Below are positions 46,401 through 54,060 of a stretch of 64,000 bases of DNA, piece by piece. The DNA is taken from positions 1 through 64,000 of the forward strand of contig NZ_CP018078.1 in assembly GCF_001886735.1 (NCBI RefSeq), in the 5' to 3' direction. The DNA comes from Sulfitobacter alexandrii (GTDB lineage: Bacteria > Pseudomonadota > Alphaproteobacteria > Rhodobacterales > Rhodobacteraceae). Position 1 is the first letter of the stretch. Each line of letters starts with the position of its first letter. A model generated the notes under the pieces. It was not told the DNA's origin. It worked only from the letters and a program-made list of their open reading frames with translations, and ran no database searches. The position numbers and the translations under genes were made by a program.

Positions 46401-47688
46401 AGAGATCTCCCTCCTCGATCAACCGTGTGGGCAGGCGCAAGTCATCACTGCCCGTGTTTGAGGGCATGGGCGGGGCAACCGAGGCCATGGCGATGCTTTC
46501 GACGAGCGGGGTGGGATGTTCCTGCGCACCCGCAATCTCGATCCGCTGCGGCCGGTAGCGCGCATAGATGTCCGAGATCGGCGTGTTGTCGCGCGGGGTC
46601 TCAAAGCTTGTGAAGCTGAGCGGACGGACGGCATTGGCCCGGGGTTTGGAGGCGGCAACAGGCGAAGCGGCGGTCTTGCGCGGGGCAGCTGATGGAACGG
46701 TCAGTCGAGCATGAGGGATCGCTTCAACCCGTTGGGCCGGGCGCATCTCGGTCCGTGTTGCGGCCACGGCATCGACATATGCCAAGGCTTCATCCAGATC
46801 CCGCACAGGGACGCGGATCATCTCGCCGACCTCCTGCACCTTGTCGAAGACCATCAGCTGGGTTTCGACAGAGGTGCCGAGCTTGCGGTAGACCTGCCCC
46901 GGCATCGGCAACGCCAAGCGCGGCGTGAGCAAACCGCAGGCGCGGGACCAATACGCGGAATCGCGTTCGGGCGTGAATCCCGGCGGCATGATCGCCACCA
47001 GCCGCCCGCCGGGTGCCAGACGCTTTGCAGCCGCGATAAGATGTTTGGCGGCGATGTGCTTGTCTCGGGAGCGATCGACCGAGGAAGCGAAAGGCGGATT
47101 CATCACCACGACGTCGGGTAGAACCGGCGTCTGCAGTAGATCATCGATATGTTCGCCGTCATGGCCTGTGACCTCGCCGCCGAAAACCGCGCGCAGGAGA
47201 CGCTGGCGAAAGGGGTCGATCTCGTTGAGCAAAAGCGTGCCACCGGCCCGGGCGGCAAAAGCAGCCAAGGCACCGTTGCCAGCCGAGGGCTCAAGCACGG
47301 TCTCGCCTCTGCGAATGGCTGCCGCCCGCAAGACCAGCGCCGCAAATGGCAGCGGCGTGGAAAACTGCTGCAGCCGGATCTGCTGCTCGGAGCGGCGGGT
47401 TTCCGTCAGCAGCCGTGAGGCAAGCAGCTTTGCAGCGGCGATATCACCTGCCGCGCCGTCCCCACGCAGCAGCACCTGGACAGCCGCAGCCTGCATCAGG
47501 TCATATGCCATGCGCCAGTCCCAGGCACCGCCGGCATCGCTGCCATGAAACGTCTCGCGCATGATGCGCGCCAGCGCTGAACTGCGCAGGGGTTGGTGGT
47601 CGACCTCCGCACCGATCTGCACGAGGGCAGAGGCGAGGTCAGTGTCGGAGATTGAGAGAGCCGGATTTGCCGGTTTGGGCTTGGACAT
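43426..47688 (-). CDS. Methyltransferase-strawberry-notch helicase fusion (DarB-like)
   Basis: A 1420-residue protein. Residues about 100-310 are a Rossmann methyltransferase with EPSAGNGAL (residues 133-141) and catalytic NPPF (197-200) of the N6-adenine/amino type. From about residue 410 follows an SF2-like helicase core of the strawberry-notch family: GDGTGCGKGRE (near 480), DEAHAMQNAAG (near 588), SATGA and a late SDAGGTGRSYHA with GLGRTHR. The arrangement recalls phage P1 DarB, an antirestriction protein injected with DNA. A role in shielding incoming plasmid DNA is inferred. An alternative is a plasmid regulatory or epigenetic factor. Confidence 0.85.
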   Translation of the reverse strand: MSKPKPANPALSISDTDLASALVQIGAEVDHQPLRSSALARIMRETFHGSDAGGAWDWRMAYDLMQAAAVQVLLRGDGAAGDIAAAKLLASRLLTETRRSEQQIRLQQFSTPLPFAALVLRAAAIRRGETVLEPSAGNGALAAFAARAGGTLLLNEIDPFRQRLLRAVFGGEVTGHDGEHIDDLLQTPVLPDVVVMNPPFASSVDRSRDKHIAAKHLIAAAKRLAPGGRLVAIMPPGFTPERDSAYWSRACGLLTPRLALPMPGQVYRKLGTSVETQLMVFDKVQEVGEMIRVPVRDLDEALAYVDAVAATRTEMRPAQRVEAIPHARLTVPSAAPRKTAASPVAASKPRANAVRPLSFTSFETPRDNTPISDIYARYRPQRIEIAGAQEHPTPLVESIAMASVAPPMPSNTGSDDLRLPTRLIEEGDLSEAQLETIIMAHDAHGRDLPGRFTIDDDQTKLTRADDDPDARAYRLGYFLGDGTGCGKGRECAGLILVNWLAGRRKAIWVSKSATLIEDAIRDWTDLGGSPADIQPLSKWKPDQPIPIGDGILFVTYATLRSAGKCGTTRLSQILDWMGEDFEGVLAFDEAHAMQNAAGSEQGRGVKPSQQGLAGLRLQLAAPRARVFYISATGATSVHNLAYAARLGLWGQGPEYPFPSRESFVSAMEAGGVAAMEVVARDLKTLGLYTARALSFDGVEYDVLEHALTPAQIEIYDAYAASFRTIHHNLEAALTATGVNDASGETNASAARASAKSRFESTKQRFFNHLLLGMKAPTIIRAIKDDLAAGNACVIQVVSTGESLLKRRLETMDPEDELVEGALTPRDYVLGYLEQAFPIHAQKLVEIDGNMVAEPLRDANGALVVSREALALRHAAMMELMTLAPIPSALDQILWAFGDEAVAEVTGRSIRPLEAEDGHLFIEKRAASSNSSETQAFMDGEKDILIFSDAGGTGRSYHAAQTAKNQKRRRHYLLEPGWRADAAIQGLGRTHRSAQVSAPFFRVCTSDVHGEKRFTSTIAKRLDQLGALTKGQRETGSQGMFREEDNLESPIARAALRGCFADLAAGRAEAMSYESFTDWTALRLIDKDGVLLEELPPIQRFLNRVLALPIHMQNALFAEFMRRIADQTERARAAGTLDLGVETLRGDKIEQVSTEDLWTCPKSGAVTRIIGLEVTDPVHVLSADDALSRNPDKLPMVNRASGRAALISARPMQMYDEDIVTLMRKVVRPNGSSYLEEARFESSAWEDIERRELTQLWDAEAASLPKTTTTKLYLLTGLLLPIWKDIPTTNERIYRVTPDGAPAMIGRTLSEEGAAALRARFLVSNPQTPQEMLTAALGTTAPVDLGRGLTLTRRRVAGEMRLELGGVDRGMIDGLKALGCSTEIIAFQLRVFLPHGDGIDTGSILARIVGQRAARAAEQAA

Positions 47689-47732
47689 GGGGGTTTCCTT
47701 TGGATCAGGGTCTGAGTTCCAAAGGACAAAAA

Positions 47733-47765
47733 GCCCGCTCTACACTTTGAAGGCGTAGAGCGGGC
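47733..47765 (-). terminator. Strong rho-independent terminator
   Basis: GCCCGCTCTAC pairs with GTAGAGCGGGC (11 bp); on the minus strand the stem runs straight into TTTTT. It ends the toxin-antitoxin operon before the large helicase gene. Confidence 0.8.
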
Positions 47766-47794
47766 AATTTCTTAGCGGAGGGCCTGCACGCCGA

Positions 47795-48070
47795 TCATGG
47801 CCACTGCTGCGCAGCATGAAGTACGCGCAAAATGGTCACCATCTCAGGGCTTTCAGCATAAACCACGATGTAGTTTGGCCGAACAACCATCTCCCTAGTC
47901 CCGTCCACACGGCCCGCGCGGTACATCTGAGGGCGTTCTGGAAGGAGGGACGTCTTGTGTTCAATCTCGTCTTTGAGAACTTGGGCGGCATCCGGGTTGT
48001 CGTCAGAGATGTAGTCAATGATTGCCAACAAGTCGGCGATGGCCGTGGCTTTCCATTCAAGATTTGGCAA
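47795..48070 (-). CDS. RelE/ParE-family toxin
   Basis: A 91-residue protein of the ParE/RelE fold: N-terminal helix (IADLLAIIDYISDDNPDAA), RMYRAGR-like PQMYRAGRVDGTREMVV and the final strands YIVVYAES and VTILRVLHAAQQWP. ParE-like members inhibit gyrase, RelE members cleave mRNA; the long first helix favours the ParE side. The start is probably TTG 48070 (LPNLEWK, with GGGAAG before it); TTG 48085 is possible. It overlaps the antitoxin gene. Confidence 0.85.
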   Translation of the reverse strand: MPNLEWKATAIADLLAIIDYISDDNPDAAQVLKDEIEHKTSLLPERPQMYRAGRVDGTREMVVRPNYIVVYAESPEMVTILRVLHAAQQWP

Positions 48071-48356
48071 GGCGCTTCCCGTCAATCAATGCCTGGGCGT
48101 CTTGCATCGCCTTGGCATGGGGCGTTGTGGGCCTTGGATCGTCCAGCGCTTCCTGTACCTTCGCCCGGAACCAGGCATCATAGGCATCCGGATCAGCGGT
48201 CAATCCGGCAGGCAATCCGCCTTCTGCGGCCACGCGGGTCAGAAGAATACGCACCGCATCGGAGAGCGTCAGACCGACGCCCGCAAGTGCGTCCGAAGCC
48301 TGTGCTTTCAGCTGATCGTCAACACGAACATGAAGCATGGATGTTTGGGCAGGCAT
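48057..48356 (-). CDS. RelB/DinJ-family antitoxin
   Basis: A 99-residue antitoxin: ribbon-helix-helix start (MLHVRVDDQLKAQASDALAGVGLTLSDAVRILLTRVAAEGGLP) and a helical toxin-binding tail (FRAKVQEALDDPRP, AKAMQDAQALIDGKRLAKS). GGAGGACC precedes ATG 48356. It binds the upstream palindrome to repress the operon and neutralises the toxin. Confidence 0.88.
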   Translation of the reverse strand: MPAQTSMLHVRVDDQLKAQASDALAGVGLTLSDAVRILLTRVAAEGGLPAGLTADPDAYDAWFRAKVQEALDDPRPTTPHAKAMQDAQALIDGKRLAKS

Positions 48357-48384
48357 GAATGGTCCTCCAGTTGATGGGAGTGAT

Positions 48385-48402
48385 GTATCTCATTTGAGAT
48401 AC
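48385..48402. promoter_or_regulatory. Palindromic operator of the toxin-antitoxin operon
   Basis: GTATCTCATTTGAGATAC has perfect 8-bp arms with a two-base centre, 29 bases before the antitoxin start. It is a typical ribbon-helix-helix operator. Confidence 0.75.
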
Positions 48403-48460
48403 GATTTCAAGTCGGTATTATGTGCGCGCGTGGTTCCGTGGTGTTGTCTCAGCGAGAAAC

Positions 48461-49117
48461 TCAACCACCCTGCCCCGCCAGAAACTCCGCCAGCACAGGA
48501 CTGGCCGCACCCTTCGCGGAACTGAGCAGCTCCGAACCCGCAAGCGTGGCCTTCGAGAGGCGTACGAGCCCACCGGTTTCCTCGATGCGGTAACAGCGGC
48601 GTTTTTGCCGACCCCGCCTGTAGTGGGTCGCGGTGACGATCTGGCAGGTGCTGCCATCGGTGAGCGTCACGGGCGTGGCGAGCCTGATCTTGTCGCCTTC
48701 CTCGTAGTCCGGGATCGACGCCCAATCCCGGCAGCGCTGGCGCCAGGCATGGGCGTAGCTGTCCGGGTCTTTCAGGTTGGAGAGAAGCTCGATCAGCCCA
48801 AGCGGAGCACGAGACTCGTTCGGGCCAGCGCTTTCCTCCATGTCCTTATAGCCCCAGCAGCCGTCATCGTATCGGGTGAGGAAGACAGCGCCGAAGGTGA
48901 TCGAGCCGTCAGGATCGGTGATATAGGTCGTGTCCTCGACAGGGGTGCCGTCGCTATTGGTGACCTTTGCCGCCGCATACCAGGTGGAACCGACCTTACA
49001 GGCTTTGACCAGTTCGGTTTTGCGCGTGTCGCTCTCGAAGCTGCAAAGCCGGGTGATTTCCGCTTTCTCATCCGCGTAGGTCTGGACGCGGCCGTCGGTG
49101 TAGAAGAGCCAACCCAT
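48461..49117 (-). CDS. DUF6927-like protein
   Basis: A 218-residue protein starting MGWLFYTDGRVQTYADEKAEITRL, with AVFLTRYDDGCWGYKDMEESAGP in the middle and a basic C-terminal half (THYRRGRQKRRCYRIEETGG, LSKATLAGSELLSS). It resembles the DUF6927 group of plasmid proteins. No catalytic motif is evident. ATG 49117 overlaps the preceding gene's stop, showing coupling. Confidence 0.65.
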   Translation of the reverse strand: MGWLFYTDGRVQTYADEKAEITRLCSFESDTRKTELVKACKVGSTWYAAAKVTNSDGTPVEDTTYITDPDGSITFGAVFLTRYDDGCWGYKDMEESAGPNESRAPLGLIELLSNLKDPDSYAHAWRQRCRDWASIPDYEEGDKIRLATPVTLTDGSTCQIVTATHYRRGRQKRRCYRIEETGGLVRLSKATLAGSELLSSAKGAASPVLAEFLAGQGG

Positions 49118-49710
49118 CACGCCGCCCTCCGGTCATCGAGTTCCATCAGGGCATCAAGCGGCACGCGGTAGGGCTGCATGGCGTCGAAATCCTCGCAATT
49201 GCCGCAGTTCTGCACGATCGCGAAGGTATCGCAGGCATCCTTGAGAATGACCCGAAAGGTGCCGCCAAGGCCCGAGGGCACCTCGTAGGTCCCGCCGATG
49301 AGATAGTCCGAGGCCCGGCGCACGAAGACGCGGATGCTGTGGCCATCGGTGGCGAGCCGGATCGCCCCCTGCCCCCGATCGATGAGCACCTGCACGTCAT
49401 CCAGGATGTCGGTGTAGAACTGGCCGGTCAGATCGCGAAACGCCAAGCGGCGCTGTGCCATCCAGTCGGTGTCCCGAAACGGGTTCATGCCGTCGGCGAA
49501 GGCGAAAGAGGGATCGGCCCGCTCGGTGGTGACGATGCGGGTGGTCGTGTCGTCGATCCCGTTCGAGCGCAGATGCACGCCATTGCCGACGATGAGAATC
49601 AGGGCAGGCCTGTTCACCGGTCCGTTCCAGTTGGGCAGGAAGGTTTTGCAGGCGCGCGCATGGGCGATCTGCGCCGCAACAGCGGAGGCAGAGAACTTGA
49701 GAATAGCCAT
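49117..49710 (-). CDS. DUF3085-like plasmid protein
   Basis: A 197-residue protein. A helical start (FSASAVAAQIAHARACKT) is followed by ALILIVGNGVHLRSNGIDD, which resembles the L-VG-x-G-V-x-L-x-SNG core of DUF3085 proteins. The C-terminal half (YTDILDDVQVLIDRGQGAIRL, GGTYEVPSGLGGTFRV, NCGNCEDFD) is not assigned. Function unknown. It lies in the minus-strand plasmid gene block. Confidence 0.5.
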   Translation of the reverse strand: MAILKFSASAVAAQIAHARACKTFLPNWNGPVNRPALILIVGNGVHLRSNGIDDTTTRIVTTERADPSFAFADGMNPFRDTDWMAQRRLAFRDLTGQFYTDILDDVQVLIDRGQGAIRLATDGHSIRVFVRRASDYLIGGTYEVPSGLGGTFRVILKDACDTFAIVQNCGNCEDFDAMQPYRVPLDALMELDDRRAA

Positions 49711-49784
49711 GGGGATGTCTTTCGGTTGAGTGTGGGAGGGTCGACCCGCGCAGGCAGAAGGGCTTGCACGGGTCGTGTGGTGGC

Positions 49785-51767
49785 TCAGGCCGCTTGCGCG
49801 ACCTCGCTGTCAGGCTCGGGGGTTTCCGCAGCGGGCTTCGCCTCATCACAGGCGATACCGGCGGTCTGCATCATGGGCGGGCACCAGGCGGCCACGGCAG
49901 CGCGCTGCGCGTCCGTGAGCGTGGCGAAGGGCTCGGCGAAGAGCTTGTCACAAAAGGCGACGATTTCTTTCTTGCTCGACGAGGCCAGCGTCTCCGCCTC
50001 CTGGGCGAGACCCAGATCCTCACCGAGGATCTTCAGGAGCCAGGCCTTCTTGAAGCGGTTGAAGAACGCCGCGTTCGGCGTCCAATGGGCGCGGATATCG
50101 GGCATGATCTCGATCTCGAAGTCATGCATCAGGCTGTCGCGCTGCCGGTCCCGCGCGAAGCAGGCCTGCGTGGTGCTTGCCGTCGCATAGGCGACGAGCT
50201 TGGCCTTCTCGCCTGGCTTCAGCGCGCGAAACGCCGCGAACTGATCGGCGGGAGACCGGGCGTCATCGAGCCAGGACAGATCAAGCGCATCATGCGCCGC
50301 CGCCACCTGCTCAAGCGAGGTCTCGTCGATCTCGTCCATCTTGGCGTGGTTGCGGTATTCCTTGCGGGCGTCGACCTTGATTGCCTGCGTGACGCTCATG
50401 CCGCTGCCAAGGACGTCGCTGACCAGCTTGAAGAGCGTCAGATTAAGCGTGGCCTCCGGATGCAGCGCCATCGCTGCCCCGAGCGCCATGGCCCGTTCGG
50501 TCTTGAGGTCCTCGGCGAGCGAAGCAGGGTAGGTGATTTCGCCGGCGTCCGGGGCCTCCTCCCCGGTCGGGTTGGCCGAGGAGCCGCGCGCGCCCTCCTC
50601 TTTCGCGGTGTCCTCCGGGCGGACGAGACCAACATAGAGGGTGATCTTACCGCTCGACCACGACGCGATCACCCCAGACCGCGCGAGGTCCTCGGCGCTG
50701 TAAGCCTCCTGCAGATCCCGGGCTTCCTCTTCCAGAGCGTCAACGCGGTCGTAAAGCGCGTTGTAGGCGTCGTCCTCGAGCCCCTCATCCTCCATCTCGA
50801 GCTGAAGTTTCTCGAGCTCGGAGGTGATCTCGTCGATGCGCTTCTGGGCAGCCTCATCAGGTTCGATGGGACCGGGATAGACGCGGCCGTAGTCAGCCAT
50901 GGTCGCGTAATCATAGCGCAACATCGCATCCGCCCAGGCAAAGCCCAGCTTTATGCGAGCCTCTTCGGCGGCGGCACCGAGCTTCTCGAGCAAGATGGTC
51001 TCGACCAACGTCGCATCTTCCAGCACCGAATGCTGTTCTAGCAGATCGGCTGCGACGGCGCCGCCACGCGCCTCATAGTCCTCACGCACGAAGGCTCCGA
51101 TATCGTCGCTGACCTGCACCCCGCGGGATTTGAGCGCCTGACGGACGGTGTAGGCCTGCAGGTAGCTGTCTTCCTTGGTCAGCGCCTCATAGACCTCCTT
51201 CTGCACCTCCTGGCTCGGATGCTCGGCGAAAGCCTTCATCGTATCGAGCGTGATCGTCTTGGCCCGTGCCGCGGCGCGAATGTCGGGGTGGATCAGCCCA
51301 TAGCGCAGCCGGCCCTTCACGGCAGCGACCGTGGTGCCAAAGGTTTTTGCGATCGTCTCGGGGGTCTGGCCGTCGACTTCCATCATCCGCGCGAAAGCCT
51401 CGAACTCGTCAATCGCGTTCATCGGGGCTTGCGTGATGTTCTCGGCGAGCGACAGGGCCGTGGTGACATCGCAATCGTCGGGTACGAGGCGGCAGTCCAC
51501 CTTGGTCTTCGCGGTGAACCCCTTCTCGCTCTTGTCCGCGACCAGTTCCTTCAGGGCGGCATGGCGGCGACCACCTGCGAGTACAGCATATTTGCCGTCG
51601 ATCTTCTGAACCAGGAGCGGCTGGAGCAGGCCCAGAACGGCAATGCTGGCCTTGAGATGCGCGATGTTCTCGGGGTCATAAGTTTCCGGCGCGTTGCTGC
51701 GCACATTGGCGGGGTGAGCTGTCAGATCGCCGATAGCGACGGTAAGGGGAGCAAAACTTGTGGTCAT
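49785..51767 (-). CDS. Large ParB-like N-terminal domain protein
   Basis: A 660-residue protein. Residues about 8-110 are a ParB/Srx nuclease-like domain (IGDLTAHPANVRSN, GLLQPLLVQKIDGKYAVLAGGRRHAAL, ALSLAENI). An HTH follows (ETIAKTFGTTVAAVKGRLRYG), then a long acidic helical region with coiled coil (residues 280-350). It is separate from the RepB partition protein at 61-62 kb, so it is unlikely to be the plasmid centromere binder. Such large ParB-like proteins are common in conjugative accessory regions. Function not established. Confidence 0.8.
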   Translation of the reverse strand: MTTSFAPLTVAIGDLTAHPANVRSNAPETYDPENIAHLKASIAVLGLLQPLLVQKIDGKYAVLAGGRRHAALKELVADKSEKGFTAKTKVDCRLVPDDCDVTTALSLAENITQAPMNAIDEFEAFARMMEVDGQTPETIAKTFGTTVAAVKGRLRYGLIHPDIRAAARAKTITLDTMKAFAEHPSQEVQKEVYEALTKEDSYLQAYTVRQALKSRGVQVSDDIGAFVREDYEARGGAVAADLLEQHSVLEDATLVETILLEKLGAAAEEARIKLGFAWADAMLRYDYATMADYGRVYPGPIEPDEAAQKRIDEITSELEKLQLEMEDEGLEDDAYNALYDRVDALEEEARDLQEAYSAEDLARSGVIASWSSGKITLYVGLVRPEDTAKEEGARGSSANPTGEEAPDAGEITYPASLAEDLKTERAMALGAAMALHPEATLNLTLFKLVSDVLGSGMSVTQAIKVDARKEYRNHAKMDEIDETSLEQVAAAHDALDLSWLDDARSPADQFAAFRALKPGEKAKLVAYATASTTQACFARDRQRDSLMHDFEIEIMPDIRAHWTPNAAFFNRFKKAWLLKILGEDLGLAQEAETLASSSKKEIVAFCDKLFAEPFATLTDAQRAAVAAWCPPMMQTAGIACDEAKPAAETPEPDSEVAQAA

Positions 51768-51850
51768 GGGATATCCTTCCAGGTGGGTGAGGTGTGGCCC
51801 GCGCGTTCACGCGCGTGACCAATCCCCGGCTTCAGGGATCACCACGACAA

Positions 51851-51880
51851 AAGGCCCACTTCCGTAATGGGGCGGGCCTC
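51851..51880 (-). terminator. Leader terminator before the ParB-like gene
   Basis: On the minus strand AGGCCC and GGGCCT enclose an 18-base loop and run into TTTTGTC. It may terminate transcripts coming from the right or attenuate the ParB-like gene 84 bases downstream. Confidence 0.6.
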
Positions 51881-51951
51881 TGTCAAGGGTATCGGGCAAG
51901 TCAAGAACTCCGGCGAAGAACTCATTCTTCACCGGTTGTAAGACACAGATT

Positions 51952-51976
51952 CAAAAGCCTACTTTTTCTTTTTCAC
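51952..51976 (-). repeat. Leader element copy A
   Basis: Plus-strand AAAGCCTACTTTTTCTTTTT, the clearest purine/pyrimidine run of the five copies. It sits between the IS110 end and the leader terminator. Confidence 0.5.
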
Positions 51977-52005
51977 TGCAACCGCACGTCAGTACTTAAG
52001 GGTAC

Positions 52006-53476
52006 CCCCTGTCCGGGCTTCGCTCTTCCGTCCGTAGTCAGCCATCGGCCGCCACTCTATGCCTGGTTCAATTCTGCTCCCTGGGTGCCCATCTTTCCCG
52101 CGTATTCAGCGCTAGCTGATAACCAGCGGGCCTGCGGCATCTCCAGGAACCTCGTCCCGGCAAGGGACCTCGACGTACCTGTAGTCAGGTGCAGCTCATA
52201 CCTCCGTCTCGAAAAGCCTTGGAACGTCTCGCTCAGGCTATTGCGCCGGAGCTCTGCGTGTAGCGAAACGGCGTTCCGTCGATCCACATGCGGTGCAATA
52301 CAACTCCAATTCGTCGAGCGAGAGCAATCAGGGCTCTCTTCGATCCGCGCCTGTGTGCCACTCTACGTCCCCAGGCCTGGAGCCAGTTCGGAGCGCCTCG
52401 ATGCATCAGGATCATCGCCGCCTGATACAGAGCCGTGCGTAGGCCGCGATCGCCGGTTTTGGTGATCTGTCCGACGATATCCATTTCCCCCGATTGAGTG
52501 CGCCTCGGCGTCAAACCCGCCCACGGACCGACGTCTTTCGATCGCGCGAAGCGGGTCGGGTCATCGATCGCGGATCTTACGGTCAGAGCAACGATTGGGC
52601 CGACACCCGGCATCGTCGTCATCAGGCGGCATACATCGTCGTGCTTTGCCAACCCAGTGATCATCGTGTCCAACGCCGCCAGCTCGGCCCGCAATTGCTC
52701 CCGTGCACGCAGAAGCGTCGACGCCGAGGCGGACAGGATTTTGTTCTCGGCAACCAGTTCTCTCACCCGGTCATCGTATCTGATTCGGGTGACGTGTCCG
52801 AGCTTCAGGCCAAAGTTCCTGAGAACACCTCTCATTGAGAGTTCGATGTTGATGATCGCCTGCTGAAGAGACTTTCGCGCCGTCAGCAGAGCGCGGATTT
52901 CCTGGGAGGACACAGATTTGCGGTGCACCGGCCGGTACCAACCCATTTGCAATAATCGAGCAATCCCCTGGGCATCGCGCCTGTCGGTCTTGATCGGCAT
53001 TGCTTTCAAGGCGGCTTTTACCAACCGCGTTTCCATCAGGATCACGTCAAATCCGGCGTCTTCGATCCCTTTGCTCAGCCATTGGGAAAGCGGTCCGGCT
53101 TCAAGCCCGATGGCATCAATCGTGTACGGCAGCGAGCCGATTGCAAGCACCAAGGCTTCAGGCTCGCTGGCCGCTTGGAATTCTTTAACAACTTTACCCT
53201 GCGGTCCCAGCACACAAATCGCAGTGCTTGCCAGTGAAACGTCCAATCCGATAAATACATTCATGTCGTTGCCCTTCTATTCTCAGGAATTGAGGCGCAT
53301 GGAGACATACGACCTCGTAGACGCGCTGCAGGCGCATCAAGGGCAACGGCACTTCAAGTCATCCTGACAGACAAGCGAAACGTGTTCGATTCGCCGACAG
53401 CCCCATTACGGCATCTTTCCCTTTGAGGGGTCAGCGGGCCTTCATCGTCTGAGATGTCAGGGTGAGGAGTCCCCTG
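52006..53476 (-). mobile_element. IS110-family element (ends approximate)
   Basis: About 1.47 kb between two copies of CCCCTG (52006-52011 and 53471-53476), which may be the duplicated core of the target. One DEDD transposase is flanked by noncoding ends of about 227 bases (52006-52232) and 212 bases (53265-53476). The left noncoding part folds into clear hairpins (GTCCC-GGCAA-GGGAC; ACCTG-TAGT-CAGGT). No terminal inverted repeats are expected for this family. The element separates the DUF3768 gene from its downstream terminator. Confidence 0.65.
52233..53264 (-). CDS. IS110-family DEDD transposase
   Basis: A 343-residue recombinase with an N-terminal RuvC-like DEDD domain (FIGLDVSLASTAICVLG; GLEAGPLS; KTDRRDAQGIARLL). 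The C-terminal domain has TMPGVGPIVALTVRS and DVGPWAGLTPRRTQSG, where the catalytic Ser of the family is expected. It acts with a structured noncoding RNA from the element's ends. The length is normal and no stop interrupts it. Confidence 0.93.
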   Translation of the reverse strand: MNVFIGLDVSLASTAICVLGPQGKVVKEFQAASEPEALVLAIGSLPYTIDAIGLEAGPLSQWLSKGIEDAGFDVILMETRLVKAALKAMPIKTDRRDAQGIARLLQMGWYRPVHRKSVSSQEIRALLTARKSLQQAIINIELSMRGVLRNFGLKLGHVTRIRYDDRVRELVAENKILSASASTLLRAREQLRAELAALDTMITGLAKHDDVCRLMTTMPGVGPIVALTVRSAIDDPTRFARSKDVGPWAGLTPRRTQSGEMDIVGQITKTGDRGLRTALYQAAMILMHRGAPNWLQAWGRRVAHRRGSKRALIALARRIGVVLHRMWIDGTPFRYTQSSGAIA

Positions 53477-53478
53477 CC

Positions 53479-53868
53479 CTACCAGTCGCGCGCCAGCATG
53501 ATGGTCAGCACGCGCATGGTGGTGGCAGGATTGTCCGGGGTCTCAGCCCCATAGCGGAAGTCCGAGTCTGCTTCATAGAGATCGATCTTCCAGAACACGG
53601 TCTCTCCCCGGATCTCGACCGCCCCGAAATCGTGCCAGCCCTCGGGATCATTCTCAGGCTCGAACGTGGCAAACTCACCGGTTGCCTTGACCGCCTCGGC
53701 CATGAAGCCGTCGCCGGCCTCCATAAGCGAGCGGGTGACATGCATGCGGCCCTGGATGGGTTGCGCGGGCGGCACTCCAAGGCACGCGAGCTTGCGAAAC
53801 GCGTCGTTCTGCGCCGCGATCACACTCGGATCTGGCCGGTCTTGCTGGGGTTGAACGGTCATGGTCAT
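53479..53868 (-). CDS. DUF3768 protein
   Basis: A 129-residue protein of the DUF3768 family: VIAAQNDAFRKLACLG at the start, HVTRSLMEAG, ENDPEGWHDFGAVEIRGETVFWKIDLYE and the C-terminal TTMRVLTIMLARDW. Common on alphaproteobacterial plasmids; function unknown. ATG 53868 has AAAGGAG 8 bases upstream and was chosen over the longer frame to 53991. A leader element copy lies 33-58 bases upstream. Confidence 0.8.
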   Translation of the reverse strand: MTMTVQPQQDRPDPSVIAAQNDAFRKLACLGVPPAQPIQGRMHVTRSLMEAGDGFMAEAVKATGEFATFEPENDPEGWHDFGAVEIRGETVFWKIDLYEADSDFRYGAETPDNPATTMRVLTIMLARDW

Positions 53869-53900
53869 GGGGGACTCCTTTGAGAAGTTGAAACACCCTT

Positions 53901-53926
53901 CCCAAAGCCAGCTTTTTCTTTTCCGC
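53901..53926 (-). repeat. Leader element copy B
   Basis: Plus-strand AAAGCCAGCTTTTTCTTTTC. The dyad AAAGC-N2-GCTTT is imperfect here by one base in the spacer side. It precedes the DUF3768 gene. Confidence 0.5.
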
Positions 53927-54060
53927 TTGGCAGAAGACCCCGTCCAAACCTGCCCGAACCAAACAGTTCCGAAAGTCCGCTCAGCGGACAAAGTGAGCTT
54001 TCGCTATAAGTGCGCATGTGTCCGCTTCGTCGTCAGTGACCCATGAACGTGCGCCAAGCC

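Noticed and set aside
44779..46461. 560-residue plus-strand frame inside the helicase gene
   Set aside because: Antisense to a protein with intact catalytic motifs; no recognisable domains.
52057..52287. Small minus-strand frame at the end of the IS110 element
   Set aside because: It lies mainly in the hairpin-rich noncoding end and overlaps the transposase C-terminus; more likely RNA structure than protein.
53975..53989. Small perfect hairpin GTCCGC-TCA-GCGGAC before the DUF3768 gene
   Set aside because: No T-run on either strand and a common type of short repeat; not called a terminator.
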